64,000 nucleotides of DNA, taken from positions 2,604,001 to 2,668,000 of the forward strand of contig NZ_CP109327.1 of NCBI RefSeq assembly GCF_035918155.1, given 5' to 3'. Below the pieces are notes generated by a model. That model did no database searches and was not told where the DNA came from. It saw nothing but the letters and a program-made list of their open reading frames with translations. Source of the stretch: Streptomyces sp. NBC_01591 (GTDB taxonomy: Bacteria; Actinomycetota; Actinomycetes; Streptomycetales; Streptomycetaceae). Each line of letters starts with the position of its first letter. Position 1 is the first letter of the stretch. This document shows positions 5,748-14,419 of the stretch, piece by piece. A program made the translations under genes and the position numbers.

Positions 5748-8738
5748 TCACGCCCCGTAGAACCGCTCCTCCACCACCGCCCGCGCCCGCCGGGTGATCC
5801 GCCGGTAGTCGTCCAGCATGTCCCCGACATGCCCCGGCTCATACCCCAAGTACCGCCCGACGGCGGTGAGTTCACGCGGCCCCGATGGGAACGTGTCGCC
5901 CGGCCGGCCGCGTACCAGCATCACCGCGTTGCGGACCCGCGTCGCCAGTACCCACGCCTCGTCCAGCGTCTGCGCGTCCTCGCCGGAGATCAGCTCCGCC
6001 GCGCAGGCCGCGGCCAGCGCCTCGCGGGTGCGCGTCGTCCGCAACCCCGGCTCCACCCAGCCGTGCTGCATCTGCATCAGCTGGACCGTCCACTCGACAT
6101 CGCTCAGCCCGCCGCGCCCCAGCTTGGTGTGGAGTGTCGGATCCGCGCCGCGCGGCAGCCGCTCGGACTCCATCCGGGCCTTCAGGCGCCGGATCTCGCG
6201 GACCGCGTCCTCCCCCAGGCCCTCCATGGGATAGCGCAGCGGATCGATCAACTCGATGAACTCACGGCCGAGTTCCGCCTCGCCCGCGACCGGCTCGGCG
6301 CGCAGCAGCGCCTGGCTCTCCCAGACCAGCGACCAGCGCCGGTAGTAGGCCTTGTACGACGCCAGCGTACGCACCAGCGGTCCGCTCTTGCCCTCCGGCC
6401 TGAGATCCGCGTCGATGATCAACGGCGGGTCGGCGGTGGGCAGTTGCAGCAGTCGGCGCATCTCGGCGACCACCGCGTTCGCGGCCCGGCCCGCCTCCTG
6501 CTCGTCGACTCCCTCGCGCGGCGAGTGGACGAACAGCACATCGGCGTCGGAGCCGTAGCCGAGCTCGTGGCCGCCGAAACGGCCCACGCCGATGACCGCG
6601 AACCGGGTGGGGAGGATGTCCCCCCACTGTTCGCGCACGGCGGCGCGCAGGGCGCCCGCGATCGTGACGGCGTTCAGGTCGGTGACGGCGTTGCCCACCC
6701 GGTCGACCAGGGCCCCCGGGTCCTCCTCTGCGGGGCTCTCCTCCGTACCGTACGAGCCGATGAGGTCCGCGGCCGTGGTCCGGAACAGTTCGCGCCGGCG
6801 CACTCCGCGCACCACCGCGACGGCGGACTCGGCGCCCTCCGAGCGCCCCACCGCGGCCAGCACCTCCTGCTCCAGGTGCTCCCGGGTGCGCGGCCGCAGC
6901 CCCTGCGGGTCACCGAGGATCGCCACCGCCTCCGGGGCACGCAGCAGCAGGTCGGGGGCGAGCCGGCCGGCCGACAGCACCCGGGCGAGGTTCTCCGCGG
7001 CGGCGCCCTCGTCGCGCAGCAGCCGCAGGTACCAGGGGGTCTTGCCGAGTGCGTCGGACACCTTGCGGAAGCCGAGCAGCCCGGCGTCCGGGTCCGCGGA
7101 GTCCGCGAACCAGCCGAGCAGCACCGGCAGCAGGGTGCGCTGGATGGCGGCCTTGCGGGACACCCCGGAGGACAGCGCCTCCAGGTGCCGGAGCGCGGCG
7201 GCCGGATCGGCGTAGCCGAGCGCTTCGAGCCGGTGCCCGGCCGCCTTCGCACTGAGCCGGGACTCACCCGGCGCGAGCTGGGCGACGGCGTCGAGCAGCG
7301 GCCGGTAGAACAGCTTCTCGTGCAGCCGCCGTACCACGGACGCGTGCCGCTTCCACGCCTGGTTGAGCTCGGCGATCGGGTCCGTGCGCATCCCGAGGGA
7401 ACGGCCGAGCCGCCGCAGATCCGGTGCGTCCTCCGGGACCAGATGGGTGCGGCGCAGCCGGTAGAGCTGGATGCGGTGTTCCATGGCGCGCAGGAAGCGG
7501 TAGGCGTCGTCCAGTTGCACGGCGTCCACGCGTCCCACGTAGCCGCCCTCGGCGAGCGCGCGCAGGGCCTCCAGCGTGGTGCCGCTGCGCAGGGTGGCGT
7601 CGCTGCGGCCGTGCACCAGCTGGAGCAGCTGTACGGCGAACTCGACGTCCCGCAGCCCGCCGGGGCCGAGCTTGATCTCGCGGTCGACGCGGTCGGCGGG
7701 GATGTTGTCGACGACGCGGCGGCGCATCTTCTGCACGTCGGGGACGAAGTTCTCGCGGTCCGCGGCCTGCCATACGAGCGGCGAGACGGCGTCGACGTAC
7801 TCCGCGCCGAGCTCGGGGTCGCCGGCCACCGGCCGGGCCTTGAGCAGTGCCTGGAACTCCCAGGTCTTGGCCCAGCGCTGGTAGTACGCGAGATGCGAGG
7901 ACAGCGTCCGCACCAGGGGGCCGTTGCGGCCCTCGGGGCGGAGGTTGGCGTCGACGGGCCAGATGGTGCCCTCGACGGTCGTGTCGGAACAGATCCGCAT
8001 CATGTGCGCGGCCAGTCGGGCGGCGGCCTGCACGGCCGCGCTCTCCTCGAAGCCGTCGACCGGTTCGGCGACGAAGATGACGTCGACGTCGGAGACGTAG
8101 TTCAGCTCGTGCCCGCCGCACTTGCCCATCGCGATGACGGCGAGCCGGCACCGGGCGGCATCGGCGGGTGCGGCCGTACGGGCGATGGCGAGCGCCGCCC
8201 GCAGGGTCGCGGTGGCCAGATCGGCCAGTTCGGCGGCGGCCTCCGCGACGTCGGTCGTGCCGCACACGTCACGGGCCGCTATCGACAGCAGGCACCGGCG
8301 GTAGGAGACGCGCAGCGAGTCGGGGTCGTCGGCCCCGGCGAGACCCTGCTCGAATTCGGCCACGCCGGGGTGCAGATCGGTGGCCTCGTAGGTGACGAGG
8401 GCCTGCCAGTCGCGGGGGTGACGGGCGAGGTGGTCACCGAGCGCCTCGGACGCGCCGAGCACCCCGAGCAGCCGGTCCCGCAGCGGTTTCGCGGTGACGA
8501 GCGTGTCCAGCAGCATCTGCCGCTCGTCCGCCTCCTCGGCCTCCACCAGCCGGACGAGCCCGCGCAGGGCCAGATCGGGGTCGGCGGTGGCGCCGAGGGC
8601 TTCGAGGAGCACCGGGTCGGAGCGCACCGACGACAGTTCGGGCAGGTCGAGGAGGCGCTCGGCGGCTGAGGGGTCGGTGAAACCGTGCCGCAGCAGTCGG
8701 GTGAACGTGCTGCTCCTGCGCCCCGGCACCGTCGTCAT
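5748..8738 (-). CDS. glnE: Bifunctional glutamine synthetase adenylyltransferase/adenylyl-removase GlnE
   Basis: Controls class I glutamine synthetase by adding or removing AMP in response to nitrogen status and PII. At 996 aa it is the usual length. It contains two nucleotidyltransferase domains: an N-terminal adenylyl-removing one with GKCGGHELNYVSDVDVIFV near residues 204-222, and a C-terminal adenylylating one with GRFGGHELGYGSDADVLFV near 716-734. Both keep the G-x-D-x-D metal motif. The frame is open to 8846, but the ATG at 8738 has a GGGAGAG ribosome binding site and starts where the family does. The nearby glnA2 is not its obvious target (see that entry). Confidence 0.95.
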   Translation of the reverse strand: MTTVPGRRSSTFTRLLRHGFTDPSAAERLLDLPELSSVRSDPVLLEALGATADPDLALRGLVRLVEAEEADERQMLLDTLVTAKPLRDRLLGVLGASEALGDHLARHPRDWQALVTYEATDLHPGVAEFEQGLAGADDPDSLRVSYRRCLLSIAARDVCGTTDVAEAAAELADLATATLRAALAIARTAAPADAARCRLAVIAMGKCGGHELNYVSDVDVIFVAEPVDGFEESAAVQAAARLAAHMMRICSDTTVEGTIWPVDANLRPEGRNGPLVRTLSSHLAYYQRWAKTWEFQALLKARPVAGDPELGAEYVDAVSPLVWQAADRENFVPDVQKMRRRVVDNIPADRVDREIKLGPGGLRDVEFAVQLLQLVHGRSDATLRSGTTLEALRALAEGGYVGRVDAVQLDDAYRFLRAMEHRIQLYRLRRTHLVPEDAPDLRRLGRSLGMRTDPIAELNQAWKRHASVVRRLHEKLFYRPLLDAVAQLAPGESRLSAKAAGHRLEALGYADPAAALRHLEALSSGVSRKAAIQRTLLPVLLGWFADSADPDAGLLGFRKVSDALGKTPWYLRLLRDEGAAAENLARVLSAGRLAPDLLLRAPEAVAILGDPQGLRPRTREHLEQEVLAAVGRSEGAESAVAVVRGVRRRELFRTTAADLIGSYGTEESPAEEDPGALVDRVGNAVTDLNAVTIAGALRAAVREQWGDILPTRFAVIGVGRFGGHELGYGSDADVLFVHSPREGVDEQEAGRAANAVVAEMRRLLQLPTADPPLIIDADLRPEGKSGPLVRTLASYKAYYRRWSLVWESQALLRAEPVAGEAELGREFIELIDPLRYPMEGLGEDAVREIRRLKARMESERLPRGADPTLHTKLGRGGLSDVEWTVQLMQMQHGWVEPGLRTTRTREALAAACAAELISGEDAQTLDEAWVLATRVRNAVMLVRGRPGDTFPSGPRELTAVGRYLGYEPGHVGDMLDDYRRITRRARAVVEERFYGA

Positions 8739-8790
8739 TCCGTGCTCTCCCGCTCGCCGCTCACACACCATCCAGCGTTCCGAGCCTAGC

Positions 8791-8815
8791 CCCGCTCCGA
8801 TGAATTCGGAGCGGG
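8791..8815. other. Inverted repeat in the glnE/PPOX divergent promoter region
   Basis: Two 10-bp exact arms (CCCGCTCCGA and TCGGAGCGGG) flank TGAAT. It lies 53 bp upstream of glnE and 58 bp upstream of the PPOX gene. It could be an operator or a hairpin in the 5' leader; I cannot assign a regulator. Confidence 0.5.
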
Positions 8816-8872
8816 TGCGCGGTCCGCACTTCGCGGGCACGATCATTTCCAGGACCAGACCGGGAGGCCCTC

Positions 8873-9385
8873 ATGTCCGGATTCGAACCATACGCCGAGC
8901 TGGATGCCCACTACAGCGACAAGAACGCGACGGCCTGCCCCTGGTCGGTCGCGAGGGACCTGCTGACCGGGGCGGAACTGTACTGGCTGTCCACGGTCCG
9001 CCCGGACGGCCGCCCGCACGTCACTCCGCTGATCGGGGTGTGGGCGGACACCGCGCTGCATTTCGCCACCGGCGCCGAGGAGCGCAAGGCCCGGAATCTG
9101 GCCGCCAACCCCGAGGTGGTGCTGACGACCGGCAGCAACACCATGTCGGAGGGGCTCGACGTGGTGGTCGAGGGCCGGGCGGTACGGGTGACGGACGCGG
9201 ACCGGCTGAACCGGCTGGCCGCCGCCTGGGAGACGAAGTACGGCCCGGAGTGGCACTTCGACGTCCGGGACGGCACCTTCGTGAACGCGGGACATGCGGC
9301 GCTGGTGTTCCAGGTGCGCCCCCGCAAGGCCTTCGGCTTCGGCAAGGGCGCCCGTTTCAGTCAGACGCGGTGGCGGTTCAGCTGA
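8873..9385 (+). CDS. Pyridoxamine 5'-phosphate oxidase-fold protein (PPOX class, possibly F420/FMN-dependent)
   Basis: Soluble 170-aa split-beta-barrel protein. Visible family features are LSTVRPDGRPHVTPLIGVW near residues 38-56 and ERKARNLAANPEVVLTTG near 66-83, both typical of PPOX-family flavin- or F420-binding reductases. It is divergent from glnE by 134 bp. The substrate is not predictable from sequence; such proteins in actinobacteria often reduce small molecules with F420 or FMN. The gene ends inside a perfect 36-bp palindrome. Confidence 0.8.
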   Translation: MSGFEPYAELDAHYSDKNATACPWSVARDLLTGAELYWLSTVRPDGRPHVTPLIGVWADTALHFATGAEERKARNLAANPEVVLTTGSNTMSEGLDVVVEGRAVRVTDADRLNRLAAAWETKYGPEWHFDVRDGTFVNAGHAALVFQVRPRKAFGFGKGARFSQTRWRFS

Positions 9386-9399
9386 ACCGCCACCGCGTC
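9364..9399. terminator. Perfect 36-bp loopless palindrome over the PPOX stop codon
   Basis: Arms of 18 bp are exact reverse complements meeting at 9381/9382; the TGA stop is at 9383-9385. It lies between convergent genes (PPOX ending 9385, the methyltransferase ending 9438), so a bidirectional terminator is the likely role. Confidence 0.75.
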
Positions 9400-9437
9400 A
9401 CGGGCCCGGCGCCCCGGCGCCCGGCAGCCGCCGGGTC

Positions 9438-10247
9438 TCAGCCGTCCGAAGGATCCGTCGGGCCGGGCCTGGTCGCGATGACGACGGTCGCGTACAGCTC
9501 GTCGGAGCTGACCACACGCGGGATCAGACCGCTGCGGGCGACGGTCTCCTCGGCCCGTGCCGCCTGCCGCTCGCTCGTCTCGACCAGCAGATGACCGCCC
9601 GGTGCCAGCCATCTCGGGGCCTCGGCGGTGACCCGGCGCAGGACGTCGAGGCCGTCCATGCCCCCGTCGAGTGCCACGCGCGGTTCGTGGATGCGGGCCT
9701 CCGGGGGGAGCAGTTCGACGTCGTCCGTGGGTACGTACGGCACATTGGCGAGCAGGATCTCCACCCGGCCACGCAGCGATCCGGGCAGCGGCTCGAAGAG
9801 GTCGCCCTCGTACACCTCGCCCGCGTCGCCGATGTTGCGGCGGGCGCATCGCACGGCGGCGGGTTCGACGTCCGCGGCGTGGAGTTCGGCCCGGCCCAGC
9901 GTCGCGGCGAGCGCGGCGCCGAGGGCTCCCGAGCCGCAGCACAGGTCGACGACGACCGCTCCGGGGCCGGCGAGGGCGGCGGCCTGCCGGACCAGGAACT
10001 CGGTGCGGCGGCGGGGTACGAAGACGCCGGGATCCACGGCGATCCGCAGACCGCTGAACTCGGCCCAGCCGAGGACATGTTCCAGGGGAAGTCCGGCGAC
10101 CCGCCGTTCGACCATGGCCGCGATCGCGGCGGGGCCGGTGGCCGTGGAGACGATCAACTCCGCCTCGTCCTCGGCGAATACGCAGCCGGCGGCGCGGAGA
10201 GCGGTGACGATGGTGGAGAGGGCGAGCGGTGTGACGGAAACCGACAT
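9438..10247 (-). CDS. PrmC/HemK-related N5-glutamine methyltransferase-like protein
   Basis: SAM-dependent methyltransferase of 269 aa. The SAM-binding motif VVDLCCGSGALGAALAATLG is near residues 97-116, and the target-side motif is NVPYVP (about 167-172), where true release-factor methyltransferases have NPPY. That variant matches the PrmC-related subfamily whose target is not established. The N-terminal helical domain (about 70 residues) is PrmC-like. It may modify a protein glutamine or another amide. A 22-codon ORF with a strong ribosome binding site lies just upstream on the same strand and could be a leader. Confidence 0.78.
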   Translation of the reverse strand: MSVSVTPLALSTIVTALRAAGCVFAEDEAELIVSTATGPAAIAAMVERRVAGLPLEHVLGWAEFSGLRIAVDPGVFVPRRRTEFLVRQAAALAGPGAVVVDLCCGSGALGAALAATLGRAELHAADVEPAAVRCARRNIGDAGEVYEGDLFEPLPGSLRGRVEILLANVPYVPTDDVELLPPEARIHEPRVALDGGMDGLDVLRRVTAEAPRWLAPGGHLLVETSERQAARAEETVARSGLIPRVVSSDELYATVVIATRPGPTDPSDG

Positions 10248-10290
10248 GTGCGGAGCCTTTCGGGAAAGCCGATGGGCGCTCCGCGGTCGA

Positions 10291-10359
10291 CTATGTCGGG
10301 TCGACCACGCGTTCGCGAGGGATGAGCACCCAGCCTGATACAGCGGTAATGGGTCTCAC
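10291..10359 (-). CDS. Possible 22-codon leader ORF upstream of the PrmC-like gene
   Basis: GTG at 10359 opens a short frame reading VRPITAVSGWVLIPRERVVD to a TAG at 10291, 43 bp before the methyltransferase start. A perfect anti-16S match, AAGGAGGTGA, overlaps the GTG itself. Initiation would therefore have to be there or at the ATT a few codons on, which is unusual. The sequence looks protein-like (ILIPRERV-type) but I recognise no family. Translation is uncertain. Confidence 0.3.
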   Translation of the reverse strand: MRPITAVSGWVLIPRERVVDPT

Positions 10360-10433
10360 CTCCTTGGTCGGTCCCCGGGTGGGGATGCGTCACACTACAC
10401 CGGCCGCCCCTCGCCCTCGCCCCGGGGGCCCAC

Positions 10434-11471
10434 TCAGCCCGCCGCCACCGCCACCGGTGACGACCCGCCCTTCACGGCCACGCGGGGCGCCCCCGTCCCG
10501 TCCGCCGGAACGGTCCAGATGTCGCTTCCCCGGCCGCCCGCGCCCGGGAGTGCGTAGGCGAGCGTGCCGTCGTCCAGCCAGGCCGCCTGGTCGTCGACGC
10601 TGTGCTCCTCCGCGAGCGGCGTCTCGCGCATGGTCCGCAGGTCGAGGACGTAGAGCCGCCAGGGCGCGGCCGCGTCGTCGGAGACCTTCTTCTTGAAGGC
10701 GAGCCGGGTGTTGTCGGGCGACAGGGAGGGGCACTCGACGTTCTGCCGCAGCGCCTTCGCCGACCAGTCCCGCATGTTCCCCTCGACGAGGTAGGTGCGG
10801 CCCTTGGTGGAGACGGTCGCGTAGAAGCGGTTGTCGTCGCGGGCGAAGGTCACGCCCCAGTAGTTGACGTCGGGGGCGTGGTAGCGGGCGCCGTCGATGG
10901 TGAGGGGAATGTTCTCGATGGACTTGATGAGGTAGCCGGTGCGCAGATCGAGGATGGCGGTGCGGGTGGAGAAGGAGGTGGTGGCGTACGAGTCACCGGT
11001 CGCGAACACCGTCCAGGACAGCATCCGCCCGGAGACGGAGACCCGGGCGCGGGTGGGAACACCCGGCACGGTGATCCGGCGCTTCTCGCGCAGCCGCCGG
11101 TCGAGGACGATCGCGTACGTCTTCGGCAGCACCCCGGGCTTGGCGCGCAGACAGAGCGCGCCGTCGTCGGAGGCGTAGAACCGGTCGCAGGCGGGGCCGC
11201 CGGAGGTACGGGCGCCCGCGGTACGGACTCCGGGGGCGCCGGCGAGCGGCTGGTGCGCGACGCGCCCGGTGGCCGTGTCCCGGAAGTAGAGCGCGGGCCC
11301 GCCGAGAGTGAACGAGGCGTCGGCCTCGGTCCGTTCGCCCTTCGTCCGCTGCTGCGCGTGCATCACGTACCCGACGGAGCCGCCCGCGAGGAGCAGCACC
11401 GCGGCCACCACCACGGCGATCCGGGCCCGGGGGCCGAGCGAGGTCGCGGAACTCGGGAACCTGGCACTCAT
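10434..11471 (-). CDS. Membrane-anchored TolB-like beta-propeller protein
   Basis: 345 aa with one N-terminal transmembrane helix (IAVVVAAVLLLAGGSVGYVM, about residues 17-36) and an extracytoplasmic part with repeated WD/PD40-like strands, for example ARDDNRFYATVS, SLSPDNTRLAFKKK and GRGSDIWTVPADG. The last of these is the TolB-type blade motif. It probably acts as a surface-exposed scaffold or sensor. The ATG at 11471 overlaps the stop of the upstream MFS gene as ATGA, so the two are translationally coupled, and it is the last gene of a three-gene operon. Molecular function unknown. Confidence 0.75.
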   Translation of the reverse strand: MSARFPSSATSLGPRARIAVVVAAVLLLAGGSVGYVMHAQQRTKGERTEADASFTLGGPALYFRDTATGRVAHQPLAGAPGVRTAGARTSGGPACDRFYASDDGALCLRAKPGVLPKTYAIVLDRRLREKRRITVPGVPTRARVSVSGRMLSWTVFATGDSYATTSFSTRTAILDLRTGYLIKSIENIPLTIDGARYHAPDVNYWGVTFARDDNRFYATVSTKGRTYLVEGNMRDWSAKALRQNVECPSLSPDNTRLAFKKKVSDDAAAPWRLYVLDLRTMRETPLAEEHSVDDQAAWLDDGTLAYALPGAGGRGSDIWTVPADGTGAPRVAVKGGSSPVAVAAG

Positions 11472-12760
11472 GCGGTCCGCCTTTCGGGGGTCTGGGCTCC
11501 CGGGGCCGGGGTGCCGGAGGGATTGCGCGGCAGCAGCGTCCAGCCGCCCACGAGGGCGACGAGCAGGGCCGTGATCGCCGCCCACAGCGCGGGACCCGGT
11601 CCCCACAGGGTCCAGGCGGCGCCGAAGCCCGCCGCGGCGAGCATCCGGGCCAGCGCCTGGCCGGTCTGGAGCACGGCGAGTCCGCCCGCCCTGCCGTCGG
11701 CGGGCAGCACGGGTCCGGCGAGGGCCATCAGCACCCCGTCGGTGGTGGCGTAGAAGACGCCGAGCAGGACGAGGACAGGTACGAGGAGAAGCAGGGCCGG
11801 GCCGCCGAGCGGGGCGAGGAGCGTGGCGTACACGCCGAGCAGCGCGAGGTGCCCGTACAGGAACGGCAGCCGTCGGCCGACCCGGTCCGCGATCCGGCCC
11901 GCCGGGATCGCCAGCAGCAGGTAGCAGGCCGCGGCGCCGAGCGGCAGCAGCGGGAACCAGCTGACGGGGAGGTCGAGTCGGCGCTGGAGCAGGAGGTAGA
12001 CGAAGGCGTCGCCGACGGTGGCGGCGCCGAGCAGGGAGGCCGCTGCGAGAATCCGCCGGAAGGCGGGGTCGCGGAGCGCCCCGAATGCCTTGCGCCTGCG
12101 GGGAGCCGGGATCACGGGCAGCGGTGCCGGCTGGTGCCCGGGGACGTACAGGACGAGGAGCAGCACCCCGAGCAGGCCGACGCAGAAGCTGACGACGAAC
12201 ACCGCGTCGTAGGCGTCGGCGGTCGCCCAGAGCAGGGCGAACGCGGCGAGCGGGCCGAGCAGCGCGCCCGTGGTGTCCATCGCCCGGTGCACGCCGAAGG
12301 ACCGGCCGAGCGCCTCGGGCGGACTGCTCAGGGTGATCAGGGCGTCGCGGGGTGCCGTACGGATGCCCTTGCCGACCCGGTCGGTGGCAAGGGCGGCCGC
12401 GATCCCGGCGGTGGCGCCGCCCGCGAGCAGCAGGCCGAGCCGGGAGAGGGCGGAGAGGGCGTAGCCGAGCCCGGCGACCCGTTTGTGCCCGCGGCCGCGG
12501 TCGGCGGCGTACCCGCCGAGCAGTCGCACGACGGCGGCGGCGCCGTTGAACAGGCCGTCCAGAAAGCCGAATTGGAGGGGTGAGAGACCGAGTCCGAGGA
12601 CCAGGTAGAGCGGCAGCACCGCGGTGACCATCTCGGAGGAGATGTCGGTGACGAGGCTGACCGTGCCGAGTGCCAGGACGGTGCCGGGGACGTGCCGGCC
12701 CGCCCCGCCCGTGCGGGGCGGGGCCGGCGCGTCCCGGCGGCCTGTGGTCGCCAGGTACAT
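11468..12760 (-). CDS. MFS transporter (12-TM, drug/metabolite efflux type)
   Basis: Major facilitator of 430 aa. Early residues include SLVTDISSEMVTAVLPLYLV and FLDGLFNGAAAVVRLLGGYA. The loop motif DRVGKGIRTAPRDALI marks a subfamily of actinobacterial and proteobacterial exporters of unknown substrate. About twelve hydrophobic helices are visible. It is the middle gene of a tightly packed operon: its ATG shares a base with the stop of the metallophosphoesterase gene (TGATG), and its own stop overlaps the next start (ATGA). Confidence 0.82.
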   Translation of the reverse strand: MYLATTGRRDAPAPPRTGGAGRHVPGTVLALGTVSLVTDISSEMVTAVLPLYLVLGLGLSPLQFGFLDGLFNGAAAVVRLLGGYAADRGRGHKRVAGLGYALSALSRLGLLLAGGATAGIAAALATDRVGKGIRTAPRDALITLSSPPEALGRSFGVHRAMDTTGALLGPLAAFALLWATADAYDAVFVVSFCVGLLGVLLLVLYVPGHQPAPLPVIPAPRRRKAFGALRDPAFRRILAAASLLGAATVGDAFVYLLLQRRLDLPVSWFPLLPLGAAACYLLLAIPAGRIADRVGRRLPFLYGHLALLGVYATLLAPLGGPALLLLVPVLVLLGVFYATTDGVLMALAGPVLPADGRAGGLAVLQTGQALARMLAAAGFGAAWTLWGPGPALWAAITALLVALVGGWTLLPRNPSGTPAPGAQTPERRTA

Positions 12761-14106
12761 CAGTGGCAGGTGTACTTCGGGCTGGTGTCCTTGGTCTTGC
12801 CGTCGGTGCCGACGTAGTTCCAGCTGTAGCCGGAGTCGGTGAAGTCCATCTTCAGGACGCCGTATTCACCGCTGATCCGCTTCTGGCTGTTGGGCTGGAC
12901 CTCCTCGATGGGGTAGGGATCGGCGCCGCCCATGCCGCCGACGATCTCGGTGATCCCGTCGGCGACGGCCTTCCCGTCGGGGTTCTGCGGGGCGAACCGC
13001 TCGTAGTGGTGGTCGTGCCCGTTGAGCACGAGGTCGGCCTTGGCCCCGTACAGGATCTTCCAGACCGGCCTGCTGACCGGGTCGTTGCCGTGTCCGCCCG
13101 AGGAGTAGAGCGGGTGGTGCCAGTAGGCGGCGATGCATGCCTTGCTGTTCTTGGCGATGTCGGCCTTGAGCCAGTCGATCTGGGCGCTGTTGTCGAAGGA
13201 GTTGGAGTCGAGGGCGATGAAGTGCCAGTTGCCCTCGTCGAAGCTGTAGTAGGTCTTGCCCTGGGGGTACGCGATGGCCCCGAAGTACGCCTTGTAGCCG
13301 GCCAGCGCCCCGGCGGGGTCGTACGTCTCGTGGTTGCCGGGCACCGGGCGCGTCTTGGCCTTGAAGGCGCCCCAGGTCTTGTCGTAGTAGGCGCGGAAGT
13401 CGGCGATCCGGGCGTCGTCGTACTGGCTGTCGCCCATCGTCAGATAGAACTTCGGGTCGATCTTCTGGGCCAGTGCCGCGGTCTTGGGGTGGGCGCAGTC
13501 GCTGTCGGACGCGGTGCACTGGGCGGCGATGTCACCGGCGGCGACCACGGTGAAGGCGCCGGTCTGCGGGGGCTCGCTGCCGAGCGTGCCGTACACCTCC
13601 ATCTCGTACAGCGAGTAGCCGTAGGCGGTGCCGCGCGCGGTGCCGTACACGCGCAGGTAGCGGCCCTTTCCGGAGAGGGAGGCCCAGTCGTCGGTGCCGC
13701 CGTCCCCGGCCGTCTCGTCGGCGAGCCGGGTCCAGGTGGTGCCGTCGGCTGAGATCTCGATCCGGTACGCCTTGGCGTACGCGTCCTCCCAACTGAGCTT
13801 CACCCGCGTGACGTCGGCACCGTCGCCGAGGTCGACGCCCAGCCACTGCGGGTCCTTGCCCTCGACGCTCGCCCAGCGGGTGGCCGGGTCGCCGTCGAAG
13901 GCGTTCTGCGGTCCGAACTCGGAACTTTCGTCGGAGGAGGCGGTGGCGGTCCTGCCGCGCGAGATGAGGGGGTCGGCGGCGGCGCCGGCCCGTTCGGGGT
14001 AGGCGAGCAACAGGCCGCCGACGAGGACGAGTACGGCGGCAATGACCACGCCCACCGTACGGCGCCGCGTGGGCGTGAGGAGCAAAGCTGAGCCGTTCGG
14101 GTGCAT
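12760..14106 (-). CDS. Exported discoidin (F5/8 C)-metallophosphoesterase fusion
   Basis: 448 aa. A basic N-terminus and hydrophobic segment (VGVVIAAVLVLVGGLLLAY, about 18-36) form a signal or anchor. Residues about 45-175 are a carbohydrate-binding discoidin-like domain (ATASSDESSEFGPQNAFDGD, then ATRWAS). The rest is a calcineurin-like metallophosphoesterase with AAGDIA, TMGDSQYDD, PGNHE and NGHDHHYER metal motifs. It probably cleaves a phosphoester on or near the cell wall. The ATG at 14106 is chosen over the upstream ATG at 14148 because it directly precedes the export signal. It heads an operon with an MFS transporter and a TolB-like protein. Confidence 0.85.
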   Translation of the reverse strand: MHPNGSALLLTPTRRRTVGVVIAAVLVLVGGLLLAYPERAGAAADPLISRGRTATASSDESSEFGPQNAFDGDPATRWASVEGKDPQWLGVDLGDGADVTRVKLSWEDAYAKAYRIEISADGTTWTRLADETAGDGGTDDWASLSGKGRYLRVYGTARGTAYGYSLYEMEVYGTLGSEPPQTGAFTVVAAGDIAAQCTASDSDCAHPKTAALAQKIDPKFYLTMGDSQYDDARIADFRAYYDKTWGAFKAKTRPVPGNHETYDPAGALAGYKAYFGAIAYPQGKTYYSFDEGNWHFIALDSNSFDNSAQIDWLKADIAKNSKACIAAYWHHPLYSSGGHGNDPVSRPVWKILYGAKADLVLNGHDHHYERFAPQNPDGKAVADGITEIVGGMGGADPYPIEEVQPNSQKRISGEYGVLKMDFTDSGYSWNYVGTDGKTKDTSPKYTCH

Positions 14107-14362
14107 CCCTGGACTCCTGGCCTTGTGGGGGTGGCGAGAGCTGGGCATCGGTGCGTGCGGCCCCGCACCCGGCCCGAGTTGCGGGCAGGAGGCGGGATCG
14201 TGGTGGCCGGGCCAGAGCTCTCACTGAGCGCGTCATGCCCGCGGAGCGGGGCACCGCGCCAGGCCACCGCCCGGAATGCTAGCGAACAGTAAACTTTCCT
14301 ACCAGTCCCCCAACTCGCTTCGTTCCGCGCCCCGTTCGGCGCCCTGCAGCGGCTGAACGGAA
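14107..14362 (-). promoter_or_regulatory. Upstream region of the metallophosphoesterase operon
   Basis: About 256 bp without a gene. The only promoter-like element I can point to is TAGCAT at 14281-14276 (minus strand), about 170 bp from the start codon; the implied leader is long. An AT-richer patch at 14276-14300 stands out in this GC-rich sequence. I see no operator or further structure. Confidence 0.25.
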
Positions 14363-14395
14363 TCCGGGCCGGAGGCGTACCGCCTCCGGCCCGGA
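14363..14395 (-). terminator. Intrinsic terminator hairpin downstream of glnA2
   Basis: Perfect 15-bp stem with a TAC loop, 25 bp past the glnA2 stop codon. It separates glnA2 from the metallophosphoesterase operon. Confidence 0.8.
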
Positions 14396-14419
14396 TGTTG
14401 TCGCGTTGCCGCGAAGTGA

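Noticed and set aside
5715..8669. 984-codon plus-strand open frame antisense to glnE
   Set aside because: Shadow of glnE: composition dominated by Arg, Gln, Gly and Leu, no recognisable domain, while the minus strand gives a complete GlnE.
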